Of a stretch of 64,000 bases of DNA, positions 1 through 10,294 are shown piece after piece (position 1 is the stretch's first letter; each line of letters opens with the position of its first letter). Source of the stretch: Nitrososphaeria archaeon. GTDB taxonomy: Archaea > Thermoproteota > Nitrososphaeria > Conexivisphaerales > DTJL01. Location: positions 62,001 through 126,000 of the forward strand of contig JARVJU010000001.1 in assembly GCA_029775965.1 (NCBI GenBank), in the 5' to 3' direction. The translations under genes and the position numbers were made by a program. A model generated the notes under the pieces. It did no database searches and was not told the DNA's origin. It worked only from the letters and a program-made list of their open reading frames with translations.

Positions 1-1
1 C

Positions 2-598
2 TATACTCCCACTTTCAGACCAGGCAGGGTAGGAAAAAGAGAAGCATTAGCTCTTTTGGTTGGAGCTTTACTTGTTTGGATTGTTGGTTCATCATTATTC
101 GGTTTTTCAATATTTTCTCCTGCTGGTTCTTACTATGTAATAGCAATAAACAGCGCCATATTTGTAGCTTCATTTGCTGTGCATGAATATGCTCATAAAT
201 ACGCTGCAAATTTAAACGGTTTCTGGGCAGAGTTCAAGCTGAGCATGTTTGGTGTGCTTATAACTGCGATATCTATCTTTTCCCCTTTCAAGTTTATATC
301 GCCAGGAGCCACTGTAGTGTTCGGTGCACCGGATAAAAACACCATGGGCAGGATAGCCATGTGGGGACCTATGGTGAATATAATAATTTCCTTGGTTCTT
401 TTCCCTGTAGTTCTGCTGATTCCAGGGGGAGAATTGCTTGCCCCAGCCTATCTCATAAACGGCTGGATAGCAGCTTTTAACCTGATACCTTTTGCTATGC
501 TAGATGGTAAAAAGATCTTTGACTGGAATAAAAGAATATGGCTGGCCATGATGGTCTATTCCATCGCTATAACTGCATTTGCGTTTATTGTCCTGTAG
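2..598 (+). CDS. Site-2 protease-like M50 metalloprotease, 5' end outside window
   Basis: Frame is open to the window edge (YTPTFRPGRVGKREALALLVGALL...); HEYAH (HExxH) in a TM helix; several hydrophobic segments; FNLIPFAMLDGKK resembles the NPxxxLDG motif. Confidence 0.85.
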   Translation, partial: YTPTFRPGRVGKREALALLVGALLVWIVGSSLFGFSIFSPAGSYYVIAINSAIFVASFAVHEYAHKYAANLNGFWAEFKLSMFGVLITAISIFSPFKFISPGATVVFGAPDKNTMGRIAMWGPMVNIIISLVLFPVVLLIPGGELLAPAYLINGWIAAFNLIPFAMLDGKKIFDWNKRIWLAMMVYSIAITAFAFIVL

Positions 599-1241
599 CA
601 AAAGGAATACCTATATCCTTCACAACTATTATCCCTGAAGCGTCAGGCCTCATAGACAACCCTGGCTTTGACGCATGAAGTGTAACAGTGATATCTGCCC
701 TGACGAAAAGGCCATTATCTTCTCCAGTATCCGGGTCGATTCCTGAGGGAATATCTACAGAAATTACTGAAGCTGTAGATGAGTTGATCAGCTTTATGAT
801 ACTGGCATAAGGCTCTTTTATCTCCCCTTTTATCCCTGTACCAAATATACCATCTATTATTATGTCAGCATCTTCAAACATCTTGCGAACCGTATCAGGT
901 ATATTTGTGTCTAAAACTTCTATGATTTTCATTTTTCTGCAAAGATTCTTTGCTATCCTCCACTGTGTCCTTGCCTCTTCTGTCTTTACAGCATCTACAG
1001 TGGTGCCCAAGCATATGGCAGACACATCAGCTTTGGCACAAAGGTGTCTTGCTGCAGAAATACAGTCGCCTCCGTTATTGCCCGGACCGCATACAGCAAG
1101 AATCCCTGGATTGAAAGAAGGTTCATAAATTTCTGATATTAGATCCCCTATTGCCTTCCCTGCATTCTCCATCATCAATAGCCTATTCAATCCTCCTTCT
1201 TCTGCCATTTCTTCAATCTTTTTCATTTCTTGAGATTTCAT
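585..1241 (-). CDS. nnrE: NAD(P)H-hydrate epimerase (YjeF N-terminal domain), no fused kinase domain
   Basis: MMENAGKAIGDLI, CGPGNNGGDC, DIIIDGIFGTGIKGE, SVDIPSGIDPDTGE motifs. Confidence 0.85.
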   Translation of the reverse strand: MKSQEMKKIEEMAEEGGLNRLLMMENAGKAIGDLISEIYEPSFNPGILAVCGPGNNGGDCISAARHLCAKADVSAICLGTTVDAVKTEEARTQWRIAKNLCRKMKIIEVLDTNIPDTVRKMFEDADIIIDGIFGTGIKGEIKEPYASIIKLINSSTASVISVDIPSGIDPDTGEDNGLFVRADITVTLHASKPGLSMRPDASGIIVVKDIGIPFATGQ

Positions 1242-1257
1242 GAAGCTAACCCCTCTG

Positions 1258-2097
1258 TCACCTCAGTATACCGATTGTAACAGGTTTTATCCCATGCCTT
1301 TCTATCTCATCCAGATACGCATTTATCCCTACTGAATCTCCAGGTTCATGTCCTAGAAGCAATAGATTCTTTCCATTCAAAGATTTATCCTCTCTTATCT
1401 TCTTTAGCTCCTCAAAATCTATATGCATGTAGACAAGCGTGTCGATTCCAGCCTGGAAGTATTTCTTTGCTATTTCGTATCCCCCGTTTGTTCCAGCTGC
1501 CATAGCTAGAAATGTTTTGCCTCTCTTTGCATCATGATCGCCAAGCACAACGATCGGATTGACCTTGGATAAGGTGAACTCCTTAAGAGTAGATAATGAC
1601 TTTATGACATCTGCAACTCTTGGCCCAGATTCATCTATCTTTTCCTGTATAATCTTCCTCCCAACTTCATCAAGAGGTAGATGAATATTCATAAGCGGCA
1701 TTCTCAGGTGTAGTGCAGATTCAACCACCTGGCTATATATTGAGGTATGAGCGCTCAGCATACTTTTTTCTGCCAAAAGCCGAACCTGCTGCTCGAAGTC
1801 ACTTGCCCCGACATGGGATAAAAATTCCGAATGTCTTGATATCACACTGTGGAAGTTTAGATGACTTATTCCTAAAGGGTGATGCGCTATGACACCATCG
1901 CATCCCAGCTCTCTGGCAAGCAGTATTTCTCCAACTCCTACATTAATAGCTACCAATGGCCTTTCACTATCCCCTGCAACATGAACCATGCTGTCTTCAG
2001 GCAATCTGCTTAGACCAGACATCTGCATTGCAATTTCCATCATTTCCAACATGTCCATGACTTGTGTCACTACACCGCTATCTTTTTTACCTTTCAT
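1258..2097 (-). CDS. Nif3-like (DUF34/NIF3) dinuclear-metal protein
   Basis: GVIAHHPLGISHL and LLGHEPGDSVGINAYLDEIERHGIKPVTIGILR resemble NIF3 family metal-binding motifs. Confidence 0.7.
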   Translation of the reverse strand: MKGKKDSGVVTQVMDMLEMMEIAMQMSGLSRLPEDSMVHVAGDSERPLVAINVGVGEILLARELGCDGVIAHHPLGISHLNFHSVISRHSEFLSHVGASDFEQQVRLLAEKSMLSAHTSIYSQVVESALHLRMPLMNIHLPLDEVGRKIIQEKIDESGPRVADVIKSLSTLKEFTLSKVNPIVVLGDHDAKRGKTFLAMAAGTNGGYEIAKKYFQAGIDTLVYMHIDFEELKKIREDKSLNGKNLLLLGHEPGDSVGINAYLDEIERHGIKPVTIGILR

Positions 2098-2114
2098 ACA
2101 TCATAGAGTATGAC

Positions 2115-2885
2115 TTGCTGATAGGTCTGATTACAGATTTCGGAATTCAAGACCAGTATGTCTTTCAGCTAAAAGCTGTAATACGTTCTATTACTGACTG
2201 TGAGGTAGTCGATATAACTCATCTTGTCCCCCCTTTCAGCATAGAAACTGGGGCTTTCCTCCTTCTTCAGGCTTCGAAGTATGCACCGAGAGGCTCCATT
2301 TTGGTGGGTGTGGTTGACCCGGGTGTTGGAGGCAGCAGAAAATGCATAGCTGTAAAGACAAAGCGGGAAATAATCTTCGTCGGCCCCGATAACGGTCTTA
2401 TGTGGGAGGCAATAAATCATTGTGGATATTTGGAAGCCAGGGAGATAACGTCAGAAAAATACTATATCAAAAAGGGAGGAACATTTGATGGTAGAGACGT
2501 TTTTGCTCCTGCTGCAGCTCATCTGGCTGAGGGGATGTCATTCGAAGACATAGGTCCGAAGCTACCCAGGATAGAACAGTTGAAGTTTCCAGAGCCCAAG
2601 ATTACCAAAAGTCTGCTTCATGCATATGTTCTTCATACGGATAGATTTGGAAATTCTATACTCAATATCACAGCAGAATTGTTTCACAGGTGGGCTGCGA
2701 ATGCAGAAAGATTCTGCATAAATGCTTCCGGCGAAAGTTTTTTCGCAAAGCTGTACACATCTTACTCTCAAATGAAGGGTAGAGGGCTTATAACAGGTAG
2801 TACAGGGCTGCTCGAACTGAGTTCATTCAAGCCTCAGAATGGGGGATTAAAAGGAAAACATGTTTTTATATCGAAAATGGATTAA
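2115..2885 (+). CDS. SAM hydroxide adenosyltransferase (DUF62)
   Basis: GLITDFGIQDQYVFQLKAVI, VVDPGVGGSRKCIAVKT, FVGPDNGLMWEAI, TFDGRDVFAPAAAHLAEG. ORF track opens at 2064; TTG at 2115 is the likely start. Confidence 0.88.
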   Translation: MLIGLITDFGIQDQYVFQLKAVIRSITDCEVVDITHLVPPFSIETGAFLLLQASKYAPRGSILVGVVDPGVGGSRKCIAVKTKREIIFVGPDNGLMWEAINHCGYLEAREITSEKYYIKKGGTFDGRDVFAPAAAHLAEGMSFEDIGPKLPRIEQLKFPEPKITKSLLHAYVLHTDRFGNSILNITAELFHRWAANAERFCINASGESFFAKLYTSYSQMKGRGLITGSTGLLELSSFKPQNGGLKGKHVFISKMD

Positions 2886-3436
2886 ACAAGAGAGTTACCC
2901 TGCTTGTTATATTTGATCAAAGAATGTACATCGAAGCCATTCAACTTTTTCCTGCCTCCCAGATGCACTAACTCTACTACAAATGATATGCCAGTAACTC
3001 TGGCGTTAAGGCTTTCGATCAAGGTTGCGGCAGCTTTTGCCGTTCCCCCTGTTGCAAGCAGATCATCCACCAGCAGAACGCTTTCTCCCTTGTAAAATGC
3101 ATCTTCGTGAACCTCTACAGCTTCTTTTCCATACTCTAATTCGTATTCAACTCTTTTCTTTTTCCAGGGAAGTTTTCCTGGTTTTCTTATTGGCACGAAT
3201 CCCACTCCTAACTCATATGCTAGTGGAGAACCAACGATAAAGCCTCTTGCCTCTACCCCAGCGACCACATCTATGTTTTTACCTTTGTAGTATTCTGCCT
3301 GTCTTCTTATTATGTAGCTAAACGCATTTTTGTCCTTAAAAAGGGGTGTTATGTCAAGAAATATTACACCTTTGACAGGGTAGTCCGGTAACTGTCGAAT
3401 CAGATGCTTGAGATCATCTACCTTTGATAAATTCAC
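2882..3436 (-). CDS. apt: Adenine phosphoribosyltransferase
   Basis: PRPP-binding motif SVLLVDDLLATGGTAKAA; PVKGVIFLDITPLFKD; GVEARGFIVGSPLAYELG. Confidence 0.93.
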   Translation of the reverse strand: MNLSKVDDLKHLIRQLPDYPVKGVIFLDITPLFKDKNAFSYIIRRQAEYYKGKNIDVVAGVEARGFIVGSPLAYELGVGFVPIRKPGKLPWKKKRVEYELEYGKEAVEVHEDAFYKGESVLLVDDLLATGGTAKAAATLIESLNARVTGISFVVELVHLGGRKKLNGFDVHSLIKYNKQGNSLV

Positions 3437-3471
3437 TCCAGTGTCTGTAAGATTCTTTTATTTAGGTATTG

Positions 3472-3675
3472 CTAGTTTCTGCTCTTTCTTTGTACCTTTC
3501 TTTGCAGAATGAACGTTTCAGAAAATGTCTTTCCTGTTCTTTCTTTGAAGAGCTTATCCATATACTCCTTTACTTCTTTCGGACTACTCCTGTAAAAGTC
3601 GAGTATATCCGAGAACTTCACAGCAGAATCTATATAATCCTCAATCAGGAATTTTACTTCTCCATTGAGTACCAT
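3472..3675 (-). CDS. Small hypothetical protein
   Basis: 67-aa ORF, charged and helical in composition; no recognised family. Confidence 0.35.
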   Translation of the reverse strand: MVLNGEVKFLIEDYIDSAVKFSDILDFYRSSPKEVKEYMDKLFKERTGKTFSETFILQRKVQRKSRN

Positions 3676-3760
3676 ACCATATATGACGCAGAACTCTGAT
3701 TAAAGCTATTCGCTGCCAAAAAACTCTCCGAGTATATGTTTACTTGCCATGAGAAATGAG

Positions 3761-3796
3761 TTGACTTACTTGACTTACTTGACTTACTTGACTTGC
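3761..3796. repeat. Tandem 9-bp repeat, 4 units of TTGACTTAC (last unit TTGACTTGC)
   Basis: Read directly: ttgacttac x3 + ttgacttgc. Confidence 0.95.
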
Positions 3797-3909
3797 TTAT
3801 CTGACCAAACATTCACAGTAATCCTTCCACTGAACAGCCACTGTAGCAAACTTTATAGACTTTTCAGGTTGATGTGCAGGAATACCAAATTCCTTCAGGC
3901 TGAGTTACA

Positions 3910-5079
3910 ATGATGTCAAACTTTTCAAGAAACATAAAGCTACTTACTGCTGGTAGAGTAATTTCCTCAATAGGTTTTTCATCTACAATACCATTCCTTG
4001 CAGTTTATCTTTCAGTAGAAAGGAACGTATCGCTGATCGTAGTAGGAGCCATGTACCTGGTGCAGGGTATAGCCGGGATACTATCAATGACGTTATCAGG
4101 CTTTGTTTCAGACAAAATAGGACCAAGAAGAACAATGCTGATAGGCTATCTTTTTTCGTTGCTTTCTTCTCTTATTCTTGCATTTTTAGTCTACTTCAAT
4201 ATCAACCCGCTCATAATAATAATTACTTATCCTGTCTTCTCTTTTCTCAGAGGGTTCTCTATAACTCCCACAGCAACTCTTGCCGCTGATGAAAAGACAG
4301 ACGTCATCACCAATTTCTCGCTTCTTGTCATGGCAGGTAACCTTGGATTTGCAATTGGCCCAGCCATAGGAGGTTTTGTGGTATCATTAGCAGATTATGC
4401 AGCGCTTTTCTTCTTAAACTCAGTATTCACTCTAGCAAGCGCTGTACTAGCTGTGTTAACAATGGAAGGTACTTATCATTTGGCCAGAGAAAAAGAAAAG
4501 GCAAAACCGGACATTGCAATTGCAACATTTCTTCTTTTAACCTTTCTTGGTTTTATAGTTATTGGGCAGGATATTGAACCCTTTGCTATATATTCGAGTA
4601 AGGTAATTCATGTCAGTAATCTGATCATAGGATATCTGTTCTCTTTCAGCGGTGCTATGATTGTTGCAATGCAGATCCCTGCAATGACCGTTTTGAGGCG
4701 TTATGGAATTTATGCCTGCCTTATAATAGGCTGTACGCTGGGAGCTTTGGCCTCAGTGGTGATAGCTGCAGCTACCAATGAACTGCATCTTTTGATAGGA
4801 ATGGCAATAATAACTCTGGCAGAAATATTTCTTACAGTCCCTTCACAGGTCTGGATAACTCTCAGGTCTCCAGGCTCCAGAAAAGGGGCCTATCAAGGAT
4901 ATTACTCTTCCATTCGAACTTCAGGCAGGTCAGCAGCTGCATGGCTTGGCAGTACTATGATGGGCATCTTTGTATACCCGCATAATTCCTGGTATGTTGT
5001 ATCCATGATTTCACTCCTTACAGGCATAGCCTTTTTGTATCACGAAAGGCTTTTCGCAAAGAAAGCTAACAGCACTTAA
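3910..5079 (+). CDS. MFS transporter
   Basis: About 12 hydrophobic segments; loop GFVSDKIGPRRTMLIGY matches MFS motif A. Confidence 0.88.
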   Translation: MMSNFSRNIKLLTAGRVISSIGFSSTIPFLAVYLSVERNVSLIVVGAMYLVQGIAGILSMTLSGFVSDKIGPRRTMLIGYLFSLLSSLILAFLVYFNINPLIIIITYPVFSFLRGFSITPTATLAADEKTDVITNFSLLVMAGNLGFAIGPAIGGFVVSLADYAALFFLNSVFTLASAVLAVLTMEGTYHLAREKEKAKPDIAIATFLLLTFLGFIVIGQDIEPFAIYSSKVIHVSNLIIGYLFSFSGAMIVAMQIPAMTVLRRYGIYACLIIGCTLGALASVVIAAATNELHLLIGMAIITLAEIFLTVPSQVWITLRSPGSRKGAYQGYYSSIRTSGRSAAAWLGSTMMGIFVYPHNSWYVVSMISLLTGIAFLYHERLFAKKANST

Positions 5080-5090
5080 AAAGATGCTAA

Positions 5091-6281
5091 ATGCATGCTT
5101 TGATGAATTTGAGATTAATAGCATACACGGGAAAAGGAGGTGTGGGCAAGTCAGTCCTTTCTTCAGCCACAGCACTCCGTTGTGCCGAAGAGGGTCTTGA
5201 TACTCTGGTCATGTCATCAGATCCCGCTCATACACTATCTGATGCCTTCGGTCAGCCTATAGGTTCTCATGAAACAAAAATCATGGAACATCTCTGGGGC
5301 GTGCACATAGACCCTGTGGATGAGGCTATGAGAAATTACTCTACGCTTATGGACTATATAGTTGAGATCTTCAGAGTAAAGGAGATAGATGAAACAATTG
5401 CTTATGAGCTTGCAAATCTGCCAGGCAGCACAGGAGCTGCTGCACTCTTAAAGGCTGAGTATTATGATTCGAAGGAAAGATATGACGTACTTGTGATGGA
5501 TATGGTACCGTCAGGCGAAGCTTTAAGGCTTCTCTACTTGCCATACCTTCTTGGCAGATTCAGTAGAAAATTGGTGAAACTTATAGCCCCTGCTGCAGAC
5601 CTGGGACGAATCCTGCAGCCAGTTACAGGTATGCCTATGCCATCAAAGAAGGTGATAGATAAGCAGCTCGAACTACTCGAACAGATGGAAGCTGTCAGAA
5701 GACTGCTCACAGACTTTGACAAAACAAGTGTGAGACTTGTGATGAACCCTGATACCTTCAGCATAATGAATGCGAAGAGGACATATATGCAATCCAGCAT
5801 CTACGGTATAAACACTGATTTAGCAATCGTCAACAAGATAATGCCTGATGAGGTAAAGGATCCCTACCTGACAGAGCTAAAAATATCACAAAGAGAAAAC
5901 ACCGAGGATGCAGAAAAAGATTTCAAGCCACTACCTGTTAAAAGGCTTCCACTTTATAGCCAAGAGCTCAAGGGTTTTGAACGTCTCAGAAAGGCGGCAT
6001 CAGATTTGTTTGGTGATGACGATCCTGCAAAAGTGTATTTTAAGGGGAAACCCATTGAGATAATTACAGGCGAAAAGGAGCTGGAGCTCATTCTGGCAGC
6101 CCGACTGGCTAGCAAGGAAGATGTTGAGGTGGAAAGAATAGGAGATGAACTTATAATGCACATACAGCTGGATTCAGGTAAGGCTGAGGTGCTTATCCCT
6201 CTGCCAGCTATAACATTCAAGTACAAACTAAAAGGAGCCAAGCTTATAAATGGCAGCCTGCACATCAAGTTTGGTGAGTAG
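5091..6281 (+). CDS. ArsA/GET3-family ATPase
   Basis: Deviant Walker A YTGKGGVGKSVLSSATA; SSDPAHTLSDAFGQ; VLVMDMVPSGEALRLL. Confidence 0.88.
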   Translation: MHALMNLRLIAYTGKGGVGKSVLSSATALRCAEEGLDTLVMSSDPAHTLSDAFGQPIGSHETKIMEHLWGVHIDPVDEAMRNYSTLMDYIVEIFRVKEIDETIAYELANLPGSTGAAALLKAEYYDSKERYDVLVMDMVPSGEALRLLYLPYLLGRFSRKLVKLIAPAADLGRILQPVTGMPMPSKKVIDKQLELLEQMEAVRRLLTDFDKTSVRLVMNPDTFSIMNAKRTYMQSSIYGINTDLAIVNKIMPDEVKDPYLTELKISQRENTEDAEKDFKPLPVKRLPLYSQELKGFERLRKAASDLFGDDDPAKVYFKGKPIEIITGEKELELILAARLASKEDVEVERIGDELIMHIQLDSGKAEVLIPLPAITFKYKLKGAKLINGSLHIKFGE

Positions 6282-6561
6282 TTTGGAAAGAGAAAAGGAA
6301 GCCAGGGAATCTAAGAAAGCCATCTCCTATCCTTTCATTCCAGTTCCTGTTCCTATCTTTCTTCCTTTGAGCACCAGATTTTTCGATGAATTTCTAGAAA
6401 GGGTATGGCCTAAAGAATACTATGACTCCTATATGCATTTACAAAATGCAAGAATAGAGATGCTTAAAGCTGTAGAATCTGCTATAGGTAAAAGGATAGA
6501 AACTCTGGAAAGAGCACAGAAAGAGGCTAGACCACAGAAGGAGAAGGTCAAGGTAGAATAG
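6250..6561 (+). CDS. Small hypothetical protein, start uncertain
   Basis: Overlaps the ATPase 3' end; C-terminal part is charged and helical. The real start may be downstream of 6280. Confidence 0.5.
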   Translation: MAACTSSLVSSLEREKEARESKKAISYPFIPVPVPIFLPLSTRFFDEFLERVWPKEYYDSYMHLQNARIEMLKAVESAIGKRIETLERAQKEARPQKEKVKVE

Positions 6562-6649
6562 CGCATCTCATGGCATGGATATTAAATAGCTTCAGCTTTG
6601 TTGGGCAGAATGCGGTATAATTATATATAGATTTATATATCATCGCAAT

Positions 6650-7162
6650 GTGGCGCCACGCATGCTCAGGCAAGAGACCTTTCAGCTCAGAGACAGCATA
6701 ATTGGTATCTTTGCGATGCATATGATGGAGAAGGGTCCAATCTATGGAAGTGACGTCGCGAATAGAATAAGCGAACTTACGGATAAAACTTGGAGGCCAG
6801 GGGCTGGCGCCATATACCCTACTCTTCTAAGGCTTGTCAGAAAAGGATTTGTCACCTTTGAACAGTCCGGAGAGAGAAAAAGGTACATCCTAACACAAAA
6901 GGGAAAGGAGCTCATAGACAAAACGAAATCCAGTCTAGTGATGGGGACAAAGTATACCTTTGCCTGGAGGCTGGTGCTTGATATGATAAACCCTGAGGAT
7001 AGACCCGCTTTTATATTACGAAGGTTTCAGTCAGGCATAGACGTTCTGATCAAAGCGCTCAATGATGAATCCATAGTTCGAGAAGAAAGAGCTTACCTAG
7101 CCAAGCAAGCATTCGAAGAAATGCAAAGGTCTCTCAGGAAGCTTGAAAAATTAATATCATAA
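6650..7162 (+). CDS. PadR-family transcriptional regulator
   Basis: GPIYGSDVANRISELTDKTWRPGAGAIYPTLLRLVRKGFVTFEQSGERKRYILTQKGKELI is a PadR wHTH; AT-rich promoter-like sequence just upstream. Confidence 0.88.
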   Translation: MAPRMLRQETFQLRDSIIGIFAMHMMEKGPIYGSDVANRISELTDKTWRPGAGAIYPTLLRLVRKGFVTFEQSGERKRYILTQKGKELIDKTKSSLVMGTKYTFAWRLVLDMINPEDRPAFILRRFQSGIDVLIKALNDESIVREERAYLAKQAFEEMQRSLRKLEKLIS

Positions 7163-7174
7163 GGAGGAATCTGT

Positions 7175-8827
7175 TTGATGAAACAAGTAAAGAACTGTTT
7201 ATTGCTCTGTATATCTCTTATTCTTTTGACTCTATCCTTTTCAGGCCTGCAGGCCTTCGCCCAGAGTGCGAGTTTTCAGACTGCAGCTGTTTGGGGTTCT
7301 AATACCTCGCCTTTAATAGCATCCCCAGGTGCCGCAGACCTACCGCTAACAATTACAGTTACGAACCTCGGACCTAATGTAGTACAGAATCTGACAGCTC
7401 TTTTTGTGACAAGGTATCCTCTAATACCTATCAGCGGGGAAGAACAGAATATAACCCAATATATTCCTGTTCTACCAATTGGCTCCTCGTTTTTCCTTGT
7501 TGGTTACTTTAGCATATATTCCAACGCTACTCAGGGCATATACAAAGAGACACTAAACCTGAGCTATACTGTCAACTCTGAACGCATAATTCAGAGCATG
7601 AATGTCAGTGTTCCAATACTTGGTCCTCCTGTCCCGACGCAGAGTTTTCTTGCTTCTGCCATATGGGGTTCAGATCAATCCCCCATTGTTGCATCGCCTG
7701 ATGCTAATAATCTCCCGCTGCAGATAACTATAGTCAATACAGGCCCCAGTTCAGTTTTTGACTTCTCTGCTTCATTTTATCCAGAGCAGCCCATTGCACC
7801 TGTAGCTGGAGAAGGTTCACAGCAAAGTCAGTCTGTGCCGATTTTACAACCTGGTTCTTCTGTAAAGATAATAGGATACTATAATATTCTACCAGCTGCA
7901 CAGCCTGGGATCTATAATGATTCCATCCTACTCTCCTACTCGAACGGCACAAGAACATTTACCCAGCAGATCAACGTTCAGATACCCATACTTGGTTATG
8001 CAGATATGCACATAGCTTCCTTCAACTATCTCCCATCACTAATATACCCTGGCTATCCTGAGGCAGAATTGCAGGTGACTCTGCTCAATACAGGTACATC
8101 TGCAGCCTCATCTGTCAATCTATCCCTTGAAACTTCTTATCCTGTTTCTCCGCTTTATCCTGATGCTAACACAAAATACATAGGTTATATGCCTGTAGGG
8201 CAGCCAATAACAGTAGCTTTTCCTCTGATGATAGCTAATACGACACTCCCTGAAAACACCACACTGACTCTGCTTGCTAACTATAACCATTCAAATACAT
8301 CAGTCTTTCAAATACCTTTTGTGGAATACTCAAAAGCTGTATTGCAGGCTTCTGTTATATCATCATCCTCAATAACAGTTGGTGACAGTGCAGCATTCAT
8401 TACACTGTCATTACGCAACACGGGCAATGTAGCTGCCCAGTATGCTACTCTGGCACTTGTGCCTTCCAATGTATTCCAGCCTAGCATACCGTCAAGTGCA
8501 AGCCCTCTGCTCGCACCTACATACCTTAACACAACCATAGGCACCATAGCTCCCCAGCAACAGGTGAATGTAACCTATGTAGTCTCTGTAGGCTCGAATA
8601 TCCCAGCTGGTACCTATACCATCAATTTCATAGCAACATGGACTCAGCCAGGAGCGCAGTACCCCTTTGTTCAGGAAATACCTGTGCAGGTTCACGTTGC
8701 TCAGACTATAACCCAATCTCTGGGTCAGGATTTAGTCAAACCGATCTACCTGATAATAATAGTTCTGATTATAGTACTTGTGGTTGTTGGTGCAATAGCT
8801 ATAGCTAGAGGAAGGAGGAGTAAATGA
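7175..8827 (+). CDS. Secreted, membrane-anchored protein with repeated CARDB/COG1361-like beta-sandwich domains
   Basis: N-terminal signal peptide; homologous repeats (AAVWGSNTSPLIASPGAADLPLTITVTN / SAIWGSDQSPIVASPDANNLPLQITIVN, then more diverged ones); C-terminal TM followed by RGRRSK. Confidence 0.8.
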   Translation: MMKQVKNCLLLCISLILLTLSFSGLQAFAQSASFQTAAVWGSNTSPLIASPGAADLPLTITVTNLGPNVVQNLTALFVTRYPLIPISGEEQNITQYIPVLPIGSSFFLVGYFSIYSNATQGIYKETLNLSYTVNSERIIQSMNVSVPILGPPVPTQSFLASAIWGSDQSPIVASPDANNLPLQITIVNTGPSSVFDFSASFYPEQPIAPVAGEGSQQSQSVPILQPGSSVKIIGYYNILPAAQPGIYNDSILLSYSNGTRTFTQQINVQIPILGYADMHIASFNYLPSLIYPGYPEAELQVTLLNTGTSAASSVNLSLETSYPVSPLYPDANTKYIGYMPVGQPITVAFPLMIANTTLPENTTLTLLANYNHSNTSVFQIPFVEYSKAVLQASVISSSSITVGDSAAFITLSLRNTGNVAAQYATLALVPSNVFQPSIPSSASPLLAPTYLNTTIGTIAPQQQVNVTYVVSVGSNIPAGTYTINFIATWTQPGAQYPFVQEIPVQVHVAQTITQSLGQDLVKPIYLIIIVLIIVLVVVGAIAIARGRRSK

Positions 8828-10294
8828 TTGGCTGATCAGCAGGCTAACAATAATGTCTATGATCCATCATATGCGAACAGAACGCTCATTCTTTTTGCAA
8901 CCTTTGCTATATTCGTTATGTATGTTGAATCAATGCTGACACCATCTCTTCCTACTATAGCGAACGAATTCGGTGTAACTGCTAGTCAGGTCAGCCTTAT
9001 TCTCTCTGTGTATATGGTCTCAGGGGTGGCCTTGAACCCTATAGTAGGGAAGCTGGGAGATATTCATGGCAAAAAGAAAATATTCACTTATGTGCTTGTA
9101 ATCTATGCAGGAGCTGTAACTTTATCAGGATTTGCCCCCAACTTCGAAACTTTAGTAGCTACAAGAACGATTCAAGGAATAGGTTTGACAATGTTTCCCC
9201 TAGCTATGAGCCTCGTAAGAGAAGAGTTTCCCAGGGAGTTGATACCGAGAGCTCAGGGAATACTTAGCGGAATGTTTGGGGCAGGATTTGCAATAGGGCT
9301 CCCTCTGGGTGCTTATCTTTCAAATTATTACGGATGGAGGACTACTTACCATACAGCCTTACCGTTTGCCATACTCTTTGCTTATCTTATCAGTACAAGA
9401 GTCAGAGAATCAAGGTATAGAAGACCGGAAGCCTCAATCGATATCAAGGGAGCCACCCTTCTGGGCAGCTCTTTGGCATTTATCGTTCTGGCGCTGTCAG
9501 AGGGACCGAGCTGGGGTTGGTATTCTACCAGCGTCCTAGGGCTACTATTCGTCGGTCTGATTCTCTTTATACCATTGCTCATCTTTGAAAGAAATCAGAA
9601 GGAGCCAATACTGGACCTGAAGCTTTTGAAAACAAGAAATGTGTTGATCACCAATTTGGTCATTCTTGTTTCAGGACTGGGAATGTTCCTTGCCTTTCAG
9701 ACAATAGTGTACAAGCTAGAATTACCTGCTCCTGTTGGGTACAACTTCAGCATACTGCAAACCGGTGTCTCACTAGCACCCATTGCCCTTATAATGATGA
9801 TAATTTCACCTTTGATGGGTATACTGATATCCAGGACTGGAGTTAAGCCAATAGCACTTTTTGGTATTGTAGTAGGTGCTATAGGATTCCTCATCGGTTC
9901 TGCTGAGACGACTGTTAATCAGCTGTACATAGGGATGATTGTCTTTTCATTAGGTCTAGGCTCGATGATGGTTTCCACGATAAACTTGCTTGTGCTTACA
10001 GTTGATCCCAAGGAAATGGGTCTTGCCACCTCTATGAATACAGTATTCAGGACGCTGGGAAGCAGCCTAGGTGCTCCTATAGCAGGTTCGTTGATAAGCA
10101 CCTTTACATCATATACGATGCTGGGCGAATTTGATGGAAAGCCTATATTCTTCTCCACTCCTTCCAATATAGCATTCCAGTATTCGTTTTACATAGCAGC
10201 GTTATTGTTCATAGTAGCTGGATTCATTGTGCTAGCAGCAGACGAAGTTCTTGGTTCACAGAAAAGACAGATAGAGATAAAAGCTGATACCTAG
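8828..10294 (+). CDS. MFS drug-efflux transporter, DHA2 (EmrB/QacA)-like
   Basis: FVMYVESMLTPSLPTIANEF, GKLGDIHGKKKIF, TRTIQGIGLTMFPLAMSLVREEF; about 14 TM segments; TTG start abuts the upstream stop. Confidence 0.9.
   Translation: MADQQANNNVYDPSYANRTLILFATFAIFVMYVESMLTPSLPTIANEFGVTASQVSLILSVYMVSGVALNPIVGKLGDIHGKKKIFTYVLVIYAGAVTLSGFAPNFETLVATRTIQGIGLTMFPLAMSLVREEFPRELIPRAQGILSGMFGAGFAIGLPLGAYLSNYYGWRTTYHTALPFAILFAYLISTRVRESRYRRPEASIDIKGATLLGSSLAFIVLALSEGPSWGWYSTSVLGLLFVGLILFIPLLIFERNQKEPILDLKLLKTRNVLITNLVILVSGLGMFLAFQTIVYKLELPAPVGYNFSILQTGVSLAPIALIMMIISPLMGILISRTGVKPIALFGIVVGAIGFLIGSAETTVNQLYIGMIVFSLGLGSMMVSTINLLVLTVDPKEMGLATSMNTVFRTLGSSLGAPIAGSLISTFTSYTMLGEFDGKPIFFSTPSNIAFQYSFYIAALLFIVAGFIVLAADEVLGSQKRQIEIKADT

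Noticed and set aside
862-1128. Plus-strand ORF antisense to nnrE (and many similar antisense ORFs in the track)
   Set aside because: The opposite strand carries a clear protein family; antisense ORFs here have low-complexity S/L-rich translations typical of shadow ORFs.
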